A stretch of DNA of 64,000 bases from Nematostella vectensis (Eukaryota; Cnidaria; Anthozoa; Actiniaria; Edwardsiidae): the NCBI RefSeq assembly GCF_932526225.1, contig NC_064041.1, positions 11,142,813 through 11,206,812 on the forward strand. The letters are read 5' to 3'. Position 1 is the first letter of the stretch. Every line of letters begins with the position of its first letter. The translations under genes and the position numbers were made by a program. The notes beneath the pieces were generated by a model. It worked only from the letters and a program-made list of their open reading frames with translations. It did no database searches and was not told the DNA's origin. Of the stretch, positions 55,240-64,000 are shown in pieces.

Positions 55240-56255
55240 TTTCAAGTTTTATCAAATGATTTGTCTTCAAATATTGAATAAAGACATAATAACAAACGTG
55301 TGGCTGACTAGGGCACTTTATAAACCTTTTCTACACTTTTGACACTTGCTATGCAGGATACAATATCACATAGATATAATAGATATCACTGATATCCGGA
55401 CGGACGGCGGGGTGGGCGTCGCCAGCTGCGATAACAGTTACCGTGATGTCAAATCAGCGTTTCGATTTGTTTCTCAATGGCAGTCATTCTGGAATACGCG
55501 AGCAGGCTTTTTTTTGCGAATGCTAATGCTTATATCTCGGATTAGTTTAATGTCCCTACGGGGAATAGCGGTGAAAATAGCGCAAATAGTAGCTGCAGGG
55601 TGCAAGTTGTAATAAAAGAACGTAAGGCCGTACTGCGGGTGCTTGCTTCTTATTGGACAAAGTAATGACGAAGGTGCAACATTATATCCGCTTATTTTCT
55701 TTGCATCCAATAGTCATGCTGCGTATAAAAAAATTGTATAACAATTTTGATGAGGTATTTTAGTAATTCTATTCGCGCAGATGCTCAACACCTTGCCATC
55801 CGAAGGGCTTGCAATTCTGTGCTTGGTGAAACCGATAGAAAATCAGACAAATTTGTTTCCTGATACTGACAAGAGTACAAGCGAAGATTTCACGACAATT
55901 TTAATAAGAACTTCAGTAGTAAAACGACGACAATTTGAGTGAAGATCTTGGCATCCGAAGGATTCGCTTACTGCGCCTGTTTGAGACGTACAAAAAGACT
56001 GATACCAGGCAAAGACTTTATGGCAATTACTTAATAGTAGTTCTTTTGCCAAAGTTGTAACCTATAGCAAGACACTTTGAATGAAGACCTTGCGGTCCGA
56101 AGTAATCAATTTCTTCGCTAAAAAGGCTGATACCGGCAAGAGTACAGGCAAAATTTTATCACAATTAAAAGTGGTTCTTTTGCCACAGGCGTAACCTATA
56201 ACAACGTCACTCTGAAGGAAGATCTTGCAATCCAAACGAAAATACTCTTAACAAA
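55240..56255 (+). other. 5' flank of GPCR copy A
   Basis: Over 1 kb without a gene, nearly identical to 59,830-60,852. It contains three loosely repeated segments built on AGAGTACA/AAGA, ACGACAATTT and GAAGATCTTGGCATCCGAAG (about 55,860-56,240). No TATA box stands out. It must contain the promoter if the intronless GPCR is transcribed on its own. Confidence 0.5.
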
Positions 56256-57233
56256 ATGAATTTGTCGTCTGAGACTGACGGGAGGTTGAAGAGTCTACAG
56301 GTAGGGTTTGCTACTAGAGGAATAGCTCGCATCGCAATCGAGCTTCTGTTGTGTGTCGCACTATGCGTTACAGGACTCGTGGGAAACACTATCGTCCTCT
56401 GGGTCGTTGTAAAAAAGAGGAACGAAGGAAAAATGATATTCCTGTTTATAGGATCATTAGCTGTTTCGGATATCCTTTTGCTGAGTTTTTTCACGTATTT
56501 GGGGCCTGTAGTTTTGGTTCACGGAAAGTGGCCGTTTTCTCATAGCGCCTGCCAGTTTCAAGGTGCTTATGTTGTCTTGCTAGGGTGTGCGTCTCTACAT
56601 CTCATGGCCGCCACAGCAGTCAATCGGTATTTCCGAGTGGTACGCACGAGCTATTATCGATTGCTGTTCACGGCAAAGCGTACAAAGCTCCTTATTTGTG
56701 GTTGTTGGGTGTTTGCGTCCACTGTACCGATCCAGTACCTGGTCAGCGGTGAGCGATATTCTTTCCATCCCGGAAAGTGCTCTTGTTTCCAAACCGTTGA
56801 ATTAAAACCAAGCATGTTGTATTTGTATGCGAATATTTCCATCCCGATATGCGTTATAACATTCAGTTATTACAGGATTTTTAAAAGTGTTCGAAGCCAC
56901 CAAGCCAGAGTTACCTCCATGAAGCAAAACTCGAACACGTCAATCTGTAGACCTAACATCCAGGATATCAAAATAACGCATACTCTCTTCCTGACTGTTA
57001 TCGGATTTGTCTGCTGCTGGGTACCGATAGCTGTGATAGATATTACTGACTATGTCAAAGGTGCATTTACCCTTCCTAGAGAAGTATATTTCTTGTACGG
57101 CTTTCTTGGTGTTACGTCGTCCGTTGTCAATCCTGTTATATACGGTGCAATGAATCCTATGTTCAGGCAGGAATACAAGAACGTTTTAAGATTAAGGTGT
57201 TGTGTCCGATCCCAGGCTGAAGATGTAGAATGA
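56256..57233 (+). CDS. Class A (rhodopsin-like) GPCR, melatonin-receptor-like, intronless, copy A
   Basis: 325 residues, one exon, seven hydrophobic segments. Hallmarks with residue numbers: GN in TM1 (43-44); SLAVSD in TM2 (D72); Cys99 at the top of TM3 with Cys175/Cys177 in the second outer loop; AVNRY at the end of TM3 (NRY 123-125 in place of DRY); Trp151 in TM4; CWVP in TM6 (254-257); NPVIY in TM7 (292-296), followed by the helix 8 stretch FRQEYKNVLRL. NRY and the TM7-helix 8 sequence resemble melatonin receptors, but cnidarian class A receptors are poorly assigned, so the ligand is unknown. An N-glycosylation site is at Asn2. The ATG fits the family's N-terminal length. It may be nested in the intron after STXBP1 exon 54,797-54,815, on the same strand. 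Confidence 0.93.
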   Translation: MNLSSETDGRLKSLQVGFATRGIARIAIELLLCVALCVTGLVGNTIVLWVVVKKRNEGKMIFLFIGSLAVSDILLLSFFTYLGPVVLVHGKWPFSHSACQFQGAYVVLLGCASLHLMAATAVNRYFRVVRTSYYRLLFTAKRTKLLICGCWVFASTVPIQYLVSGERYSFHPGKCSCFQTVELKPSMLYLYANISIPICVITFSYYRIFKSVRSHQARVTSMKQNSNTSICRPNIQDIKITHTLFLTVIGFVCCWVPIAVIDITDYVKGAFTLPREVYFLYGFLGVTSSVVNPVIYGAMNPMFRQEYKNVLRLRCCVRSQAEDVE

Positions 57234-57339
57234 CTGATATGAAGACATTATTATAGTTAACATATTCTTTTTTTTTCTGCTTTTTCGATAAAATGACGTT
57301 AACTGACTAATGAAACAAGACCAATATAATTAAAACAAA

Positions 57340-57875
57340 ACCAACACGCTGTCCCTTAGCGGCAGGTTAATATGAATCGCCTCAAAAGTCAGTCTTACAG
57401 TAATTTAAAAGTGTTCTTGTTCCTTCGAGCAATTATAGAGTACCGTTACATTTCTCCCCGTACACTTCTCCCTGTTTTCCATGCAGGCGTTAGGTTATTC
57501 TCACTGGATAGAAAATAACATTTAAGCAATTGTAGTTAGAATAAGTTGTCAGCATTGTTTTATTGGATCGCAAATTTATATTACCAGGGCCGTAGCAGTG
57601 GATGGGGTACTGGGGTCACGTGGGAAGAGAGTGGGATGAGAGCTTATTAATAGCCATAATGAAACCAAAGATGGCTTAACAAATGGTAATCAAATGGCTA
57701 CATTTTTGATGTCCCAATCTACTGTAGATATGTTTCAGGGCTAGACATTATTTTTTTCTTAAAATAAAAATTTTATTCGAAAGCAAAAAACCTTATATTG
57801 CAATCAACTGCGTTTAAATATTTCGCGAATTTTCACTGGAGTTTGGATTTTGATCAAGAATTATATCACTTGATT
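57340..57875. other. 3' flank of GPCR copy A, duplicated at 63,374-63,890
   Basis: No gene. It starts CAAAACCAACACGCTGTCCC and is nearly identical to 63,374-63,890, with small indels. The only notable motif is ACTGGGGTCACGTGGGAAGA at about 57,610. Confidence 0.6.
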
Positions 57876-58346
57876 CAAACTCTTGACTGACATTGACTGC
57901 TCCCTGCCGCTAACTCCCTACGGCGTCTTATTGGCCGATCCAAACTCTTGATGCTGGTCACGTGCACATCTGCATACCACGTGATCCAAACTCTTGACTG
58001 ACATTGACTGCTCCCTGCCGTTACCGCCCCACGACGTCTTATTGGCTGATGCTGGTCACGTGCACATCTGCATACCATCATGTGATTCAAACTCGACTGA
58101 CACTGACTGCTTCCTGCCGTTTTCACCCAAAGGCGTCTTATTGGCTGATGCTGGTCACGTGCACATCTGCATACCATCGTGTGCAATGCCCTTCTAAATT
58201 CCCGTATGCGGAATATGTACACCAAAGGGTTTACGAGCAAGTTTGCTCATCTGTGTAAAGTACTACACATTTTGTACTTAGAATTATGGCTAATGGCTAG
58301 ATCTTCCAAATTGTCAGGTACCCATGTCAGCACGGATAGAGCTTCA
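57875..58346 (-). pseudogene. Class A GPCR 3' fragment with tandemly repeated tail
   Basis: The minus strand reads LEALSVLTWVPDNLEDLAIS, then YKMCSTLHR, a stop (TGA), and ANLLVNPLVYIFRIREFRRA with MVCRCARDQHQPIRR: the TM6 end, third outer loop, TM7 NPLVY and helix 8 of a receptor different from the two intact ones. Everything upstream is missing because the segment abuts the duplicated minisatellite block at 58,350. The tail (MVCRCARDQHQPIRR...AGSSQCQS) is repeated about three times with a unit of about 100 bp (starts near 58,090, 57,991 and 57,882), with frameshifts between units. Confidence 0.8.
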
Positions 58347-58394
58347 AGAATTAAATTGGGGGCCCCTATTTTGGAAAATGCTTGTCCGTATAGC

Positions 58395-59805
58395 AAGCTT
58401 AATGGGCCATGGATAGGGGTGAAGCAAGAGTAATGGGCCGTTGAAATGGGTGAAACAAGGGTAATGGGCCGTTGAAAGGGGTGAAGCAAGAGTAATAGGC
58501 CGTGAAAAGGGGTGTAGCAAGGGTAATGGGCCGTGGAAAGGGGTGAAGCAAGAGTAATGGGCCGTTGAAAGGGGTGAAGCAAGGGTAATGGGCCGTTGAA
58601 AGGGGTGAAGCAAGGGTAATGGGCCGTTGAAAGGGGTAAAGCAAGAGTAATAGGCCGTGGAAAGGGGTGAAGCAAGGGTAATGGGCCGTGAAAAGGAGTG
58701 TAGCAAGAGTAATGGGCCATGGAAAGGGGTGAAGCAAGAGTAATGGGCCGTGGAAAGGGGTGAAGCAAGAGTAATGGGCCGTGGAAAGGGGTGAAGCAAG
58801 AGTAATGGGCCGTGGAAAGGGGTGAAGCAAGAGTAATGGGCCTTGGAAAGGGGTGAAGCAAGAGTAATGGGCCTTGGAAAGGGGTGTAGCAAGGGTAATG
58901 GGCCTTGGAAAGGGGTGAAGCAAGAGTAATGGGCCGTGGAAAGGGGTGAAGCAAGAGTAATGGGCCTTGAAAAGGGGCGAAGCAAGAGTAATGGGCCTTG
59001 GAAAGGGGTGAAACAAGAGTAATGGGCCGTGGAAAGGGGTGTAGCAAGGGTAATGGGCCTTGGAAAGGGGTGAAGCAAGAGTAATGGGCCTTGGAAAGGG
59101 GTGAAGCAAGAGTAATGGGCCTTGGAAAGGGGTGTAGCAAGAGTAATGGTCCATGGAAAGGGGTGAAGCAAGAGTAATGGGCCGTGGAAAGGGGTGAAGC
59201 AAGAGTAATGGGCCGTGGAAAGGGGTGAAGCAAGAGTAATGGGCCGTGGAAAGGGGTGAAGCAAGAGTAATGGGCCTTGGAAAGGGGTGAAGCAAGAGTA
59301 ATGGGCCTTGGAAAGGGGTGTAGCAAGGATAATGGGCCTTGGAAAGGGGTGAAGCAAGAGTAATGGGCCGTGGAAAGGGGTGAAGCAAGAGTAATGGGCC
59401 TTGAAAAGGGGCGAAGCAAGAGTAATGGGCCTTGGAAAGGGGTGAAACAAGAGTAATGGGCCGTGGAAAGGGGTGTAGCAAGGGTAATGGGCCTTGGAAA
59501 GGGGTGAAGCAAGAGTAATGGGCCTTGGAAAGGGGTGAAGCAAGAGTAATGGGCCTTGGAAAGGGGTGTAGCAAGGGTAATGGGCCTTGGAAAGGGGTGT
59601 AGCGAGAGTAATGGGCCGTGGAAAGGGGTGAAACAAGAGTAATGGGCCGTGGAAAGGGGTGTAGCAAGGGTAATGGGCCGTGGAAAGGGATGTAGCGAGA
59701 GTAATGGGCCGTGGAAAGGGGTGTAGCAAGGGTAATGGGCCGTGGAAAGGGTTGTAGCGAGAGTAATGGGCCGTGGAAAGGGTTGTAGCCAGGGCAATTG
59801 GCCGT
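58395..59805 (+). repeat. 31-bp minisatellite, about 45 copies (copy B)
   Basis: Same GTGAAGCAAGAGTAATGGGC, CGTGGAAAGGG unit as at 54,905 but more than four times as many copies. Sub-variants (GGGCCTTGG, GTGTAGCAAGGG, AAACAAGAG) occur in repeated blocks, for example the series at about 58,850-59,110 closely repeated at about 59,270-59,530, so it grew by block duplication. Frames of 479-516 codons on the minus strand are artefacts. Confidence 0.97.
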
Positions 59806-60852
59806 GAAACTGGAGAGAAAGGCTTCAACATATTTCAAGTTTTATCAAATTATTTGTCTTCAAATATTGAATAAAGACATAAAAACAAACGTGTGGCTTA
59901 CTAGGGCACTTTATAAACCTTTTCTACACTTTTGACACTTGCTATGCAGGATACAATATCACATAGATATAATAGATATCACTGATATCCGGACGGACGG
60001 CGGGGTGGGCGTCGCCAGCTGCGATAACAGTTACCGTGATGTCAAATCAGCGTTTCGATTTGTTTCTCAATGGCAGTCATTCTGAAATACGCGAGCAGGC
60101 TTTTCTTTGCGAATGCTAATGCTTCTTTCTCGGATTAGTTTAATGCCCCGCCTACCGGGAGTAGCGGGGAAAATAGCACAAATAGTAGCTGCAGGGTGCA
60201 AGTTGTAATAAAAGAACGTAAGGCCGTACTGCGGGTGCTTGCTTTTTATTGGACAAAGTAATGACGAAGGTGCAACATTGCATCCGCTTATTGTCTTTGC
60301 ATCCAATAGTCATGCTGCGTATAAAAAAAATTGTATAACAATTTTGATGAGGTATTGTAGTAATTCTATTCGCACAGATGCTCAACACCTTGCCATCCGA
60401 AGGGCTTGCAATTCTGTGCTTGGTGAAACCGATAGAAAATCAGACAAATTTGTTTCCTGATACTGACAAGAGTAAAAGCGAAGATTTCACGACAATTTTA
60501 ATAAGAACTTCAGTAGTAAAACGACGACAATTTGAGTGAAGATCTTGGCATCCAAAGGATTCACTTACTGCGCCTGTTGGAGACGTACAAAAAGACTGAT
60601 ACCAGGCAAAGACTTTATGGCAATTACTTAATATTAGTTCTTTTGCCAAAGTTGTAACCTATAGCAAGACACTTTGAATGAAGACCTTGCGGTCCGAAGT
60701 AATCAATTTCTTCGCTAAAAAGTCTGATACCGGCAAGAGTACAGGCAAAATTTAATCACAATTAAAAGTGGTTCTTTTGCCACAGGCGTAACCTATAACA
60801 ACGTCACTCTGAAGGAAGATCTTGCAATCCAAACGAAAATACTCTTAACAAA

Positions 60853-61830
60853 ATGAATTTGTCGTCTGAGACTGACGGGAGGTTGAAGAGTCTACAGGTA
60901 GGGTTTGCTACTAGAGGAATAGCTCGCATCGCAATCGAGCTTCTGTTGTGTGTCGCACTATGCGTTACAGGACTCGTGGGAAACACTATCGTCCTCTGGG
61001 TCGTTGTAAAAAAGAGGAACGAAGGAAAAATGATATTCCTGTTTATAGGATCATTAGCTGTTTCGGATATCCTTTTGCTGAGTTTTTTCACGTATTTGGG
61101 GCCTGTAGTTTTGGTTCACGGAAAGTGGCCGTTTTCTCATAGCGCCTGCCAGTTTCAAGGTGCTTATGTTGTCTTGCTAGGGTGTGCGTCTCTACATCTC
61201 ATGGCCGCCACAGCAGTCAATCGGTATTTCCGAGTGGTACGCACGAGCTATTATCGATTGCTGTTCACGGCAAAGCGTACAAAGCTCCTTATTTGTGGTT
61301 GTTGGGTGTTTGCGTCCACTGTACCGATCCAGTACCTGGTCAGCGGTGAGCGATATTCTTTCCATCCCGGAAAGTGCTCTTGTTTCCAAACCGTTGAATT
61401 AAAACCAAGCATGTTGTATTTGTATGCGAATGTTTCCATCCCGATATGCGTTATAACATTCAGTTATTACAGGATTTTTAAAAGTGTTCGAAGCCACCAA
61501 GCCAGAGTTACCTCCATGAAGCAAAACTCGAACACGTCAATCTGTAGACCTAACATCCAGGACATCAAAATAACGCATACTCTCTTCCTGACTGTTATCG
61601 GATTTGTCTGCTGCTGGGTCCCGATAGCTGTGATAGAAATTACCGACTATGTCAAAGGTGCATTTACCCTTCCTAGAGAAGTCTATGTCTTGTACGGCTT
61701 TCTTGGTGTTACGTCGTCCGTTGTCAATCCTGTTATATACGGTGCAATGAATCCTATGTTCAGGCAGGAATACAAGAACGTTTTAAGATTAAGGTGTTGT
61801 GTCCGATCCCAGGCTGAAGATGTAGAATGA
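60853..61830 (+). CDS. Class A GPCR, melatonin-receptor-like, intronless, copy B
   Basis: 325 residues, differing from copy A at only three positions that I see: I194V (TM5), D262E (TM6 end) and F279V (TM7 start). All family hallmarks (D72, Cys99, NRY 123-125, CWVP 254-257, NPVIY 292-296) are intact, and the few DNA changes leave the frame open, so both copies appear functional. The 5' flank (59,830-60,852) is nearly identical to that of copy A, so both may share regulation. The ligand is unknown. Confidence 0.93.
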   Translation: MNLSSETDGRLKSLQVGFATRGIARIAIELLLCVALCVTGLVGNTIVLWVVVKKRNEGKMIFLFIGSLAVSDILLLSFFTYLGPVVLVHGKWPFSHSACQFQGAYVVLLGCASLHLMAATAVNRYFRVVRTSYYRLLFTAKRTKLLICGCWVFASTVPIQYLVSGERYSFHPGKCSCFQTVELKPSMLYLYANVSIPICVITFSYYRIFKSVRSHQARVTSMKQNSNTSICRPNIQDIKITHTLFLTVIGFVCCWVPIAVIEITDYVKGAFTLPREVYVLYGFLGVTSSVVNPVIYGAMNPMFRQEYKNVLRLRCCVRSQAEDVE

Positions 61831-61932
61831 CTGATATGAAGACATTATTATAGTTAACATATTCTTTTTTTTCTGCTTTTTCGATAAAATGACGTTAACT
61901 GACTAATGAAACAAGTCCAATATAATTAAAAC

Positions 61933-63373
61933 TAGAAGTTTCTAATAGAAAGGAAATGCTGCGACAGTGATATACAGTTGCTTCAGTGTTGTTAAAACGC
62001 TACATGGTATACATGCAGCCACAATCAGCGACAAAACCTTTTGAAAATGACATCTAAAAAGTAGTCTTACTAAAATAATTTACAATATGGGAACTTTTTA
62101 TTACTCACATCCCCCTTCCCCCATTAAAAGTTGCTGTCTATTTGGGGGAGAGGGGGTTGGGATGGGGAGGGGAAGATATCAAAGTCACTATGCTACGTAA
62201 TTTAGATTTCCATCTGAAACTGCATTTGAGGCGCTAAAATTTTCAACAGTTTTGTCGCTGATTGCAGCTTTTTTTCGAGATTTGAATAGCTGGCACAATC
62301 TTAAATTTTATTTGGGATTGTTGAATTCCTTGCGCCCGTGGTCTTACCCCTGCTACTCCCTCTTGTTTCTGTCATTTTGAAACAAACACAAAGATTGCGG
62401 CAGATTATCGCATTGCGCTGAGTTTTTCTTCGCCAAAAATACCAATACACGTAAGGTAGGCTAATTGTTAGAGGGTTTGGCAATATATTAGTCTATATTT
62501 TTTTTATCGAGAGTCATGATTGAGAGGGATTTTGTTTTTTTTTGCTTATCCATTTCCTCCCCGTCCTTATTTGGTCAGTTTTAAAAACAACACAACAGCC
62601 TGGATTTAGGAACAAAACGATATAATAATCTGTTTTGATTGTTTTACAGTATTGGCTTTTCTGTCAAGCTGTTTTTCACCTTTTGGCATCACTTGGGTTT
62701 GCTAAAACTTGTTGCATGCTCTTCAGCAATTACTAGAAGGCATTGGGTCATTGTTTTGAACTGATAAGTTTTCCCAAACGCCGTACAGTCCATAGCCAAG
62801 TGAGCTAGAGTATTTAGGCATTGAGTTAGGATGCTCGTTTTGCTTGTTTGGTGCCCAATTTTGTCGAGATTTCCATCGACTGCGGGAGACGCGACCATGG
62901 CACGTGTGCTGGTACGAATGGTACGCTTCCGACCCGGCTCAGAAGTCGGCAAAATCGGTCTGAAACTGTTATTAAATTCTCCTTCAACACTCTTTGATAG
63001 CTGTGGTAACTCGTCCCAAGTAACTGACGAGTGAACTTTTTTCCAACATTACCGAAATGTGCTCTAAAAACCTTGCTTGCACTCCTCTTGTTGATTTATT
63101 GACCATGAACACCGTACGAGAGATCACGAGTCCCATGTCAAAACATGGCACAATGTTCGATTGTTCGTCTGTCAAAATCTGTCAAACTGAAATTTAGTTC
63201 TAGTCTCTCGCGGCCTCATTTTTCAAAGTGAGGCTGCGGAACAAGACCCCAAACCAAAATCGAACCAAACACCCGCATATATTCTGCCGCGGATGCTCGT
63301 GAATGAATGGAAAGGAAAGAGAGTTTTAAAAAGCGATGTCAAGATTAGTATGCTGCTCCTGCGTCGAAGCAAC
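61933..63373. other. 1.44-kb segment present only in duplication copy B
   Basis: Copy A reads ATTAAAACAAAACCAACACG across this point; copy B is split after ATTAAAAC and resumes at AAAACCAACACG. The segment contains an inverted repeat (62,016-62,274) and minus-strand open frames at 62,689-62,952 (87 codons) and 62,984-63,175 (63 codons) that I cannot assign. It could be an insertion in B (transposon remnant) or a deletion in A. Confidence 0.7.
62016..62274. repeat. Fold-back repeat inside the copy-B-specific segment
   Basis: GCAGCCACAATCAGCGACAA AAC at the left and its inverse GTTTTGTCGCTGATTGCAGC at the right, about 230 bp apart, enclosing a G-rich tract near 62,140-62,175. Confidence 0.7.
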
Positions 63374-64000
63374 AAAACCAACACGCTGTCCCTTAGCGGC
63401 ACATGAATCGCCTCAAAAGTCAGTCTTACAGTAAGAAGAACAGAACAAGTGTTCTTGTTCCTTCGAGCAATTATCGAGTACCGTTACATTTCTCCCCGTA
63501 CATTTCTCCCTGTTTTTCATGCAGGCGTTAGGTTATTCTCACTGGATAGAAAATAACATTTAAGCAATTGTAGTTAGAATAAGTTGTCAGCATTGTTTTA
63601 TTGGATCGCAAATTTATATTATCAGGGCCGCAGCAGTGGATGGGGTACTGGGGTCACGTGGGAAGAGAGTGGGATGAGAGCTTATTAATAGCCATAATGA
63701 AACCAAAGATGGCTTAACAAATGGTAATCGCTACGTTTTGGATGTTCCAATCTACTTTTAAGGGCTCGACATTTAATTTTCTCCTAAAATAAAAAACATA
63801 TTCTAAAGCTAAAAACGTTATACTGCAATCAGCTGCTTTTGAATATTTCGCGTATTTTCACTGGAATTTGGATTTTGATCAAGAATTACATCCCTTGATT
63901 TAAACTCTTGACTGGCATTGACTGCTCCCTGCCGTTAACTCCCAACGGTGTCTTACTGGCTGATGCTGGGCACGTGCACATCTACATACCATCACGTGAT
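63374..64000. repeat. Second copy of the GPCR 3' flank and pseudogene tail, cut by the window end
   Basis: Nearly identical to 57,336-58,075. From about 63,900 it repeats the start of the GPCR-pseudogene tail array (CATTGACTGCTCCCTGCCGT, CACGTGCACATCTACATACCA), so a second pseudogene tail, and perhaps another duplication unit, lies beyond 64,000. Confidence 0.88.

Larger units (their letters stand above)
54870..57335 (+). repeat. Segmental tandem duplication, copy A
   Basis: From TTAAATTGGAAGGCCCCTATTT to the end of the GPCR 3' flank, this segment is nearly identical to 58,350-61,932 apart from minisatellite length. The similarity resumes in 57,336-58,190, which pairs with 63,374-64,000. Confidence 0.93.
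58350..61932 (+). repeat. Segmental tandem duplication, copy B
   Basis: Starts TTAAATTGGGGGCCCCTATT, matching copy A at 54,870. It carries the expanded minisatellite, the GPCR 5' flank, GPCR copy B and its 3' flank. After 61,932 a 1.44-kb stretch absent from copy A intervenes before the similarity resumes at 63,374. Confidence 0.93.

Noticed and set aside
58247..59838. Three minus-strand ORFs of 479-516 codons (repeated HPFPRPITLASPLS-type text)
   Set aside because: All three minus frames are open at once because the 31-bp unit has no stop in any frame and cycles through the frames every 93 bp. The same is seen at the shorter array at 54,905-55,215. No start context or homology.
54816..64000. 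Possible STXBP1 C-terminal exon in the GPCR region
   Set aside because: Read on the + strand for codons giving GHWH or SGPR after an AG in the right phase; none seen.
1..64000. tRNA, rRNA or spliceosomal RNA genes
   Set aside because: No cloverleaf with A and B boxes or conserved snRNA motif was noticed by eye. A covariance-model scan would be needed to exclude degenerate copies.

Overview
The window looks like nuclear DNA of an anthozoan cnidarian (sea anemone or coral type); this is inference, and no species can be named. The support is: AT-rich DNA with many short exons and GT-AG introns; a secreted gene joining a GCFKD/FGVQFYGECWSG module to a D8C (uromodulin-type) domain, a combination I know from cnidarian gene sets; an intronless class A GPCR in recent tandem copies; and a high density of fold-back elements and minisatellites.

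Layout. 1-11.8 kb: no gene I can support; transposon remnants, including a cluster of degenerate hammerhead-ribozyme elements at 10.5-11.1 kb. 11.8-13.3 kb (+): 3' part of a B4GALNT3/4-like glycosyltransferase with a premature stop and several internal tandem duplications. 14.0-25.05 kb (-): a complete 15-exon group II PLP amino-acid decarboxylase (DDC-like, 485 codons), convergent with the former. 25.3-26.4 kb: a well-preserved hammerhead ribozyme motif and nested fold-back transposons. 28.3-36.8 kb (-): a complete 5-exon gene for a small secreted cysteine-rich protein (249 codons). 40.0-54.8 kb (+), divergent from it: 25 exons of a Munc18/STXBP1 (unc-18) gene, about 510 codons, lacking only the C-terminal exon(s). 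54.9-64 kb: a tandem duplication of [31-bp minisatellite + intronless GPCR + GPCR pseudogene tail], lying after the last visible STXBP1 exon and perhaps nested in its next intron.

The most striking recurring pattern is tandem arrays that start at or span exon/intron boundaries. In the secreted-protein gene about 60 copies of a 28-bp unit each carry the last 16 nt of an exon plus its 5' splice site. In the glycosyltransferase a 75-bp unit repeats the end of an exon plus its donor about eight times, and the next exon's donor is also duplicated. In STXBP1 several introns carry arrays beginning a few bases after a donor or ending against an acceptor.

Functionally, two of the genes belong to neurosecretory biology (monoamine synthesis by the DDC-like enzyme, vesicle priming and fusion by Munc18), and the GPCR pair could be amine or melatonin-like receptors. 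The sequence alone does not show that the linkage matters. All exon joins were read by eye from splice consensus, reading phase and family homology; none was tested with transcripts or database searches.
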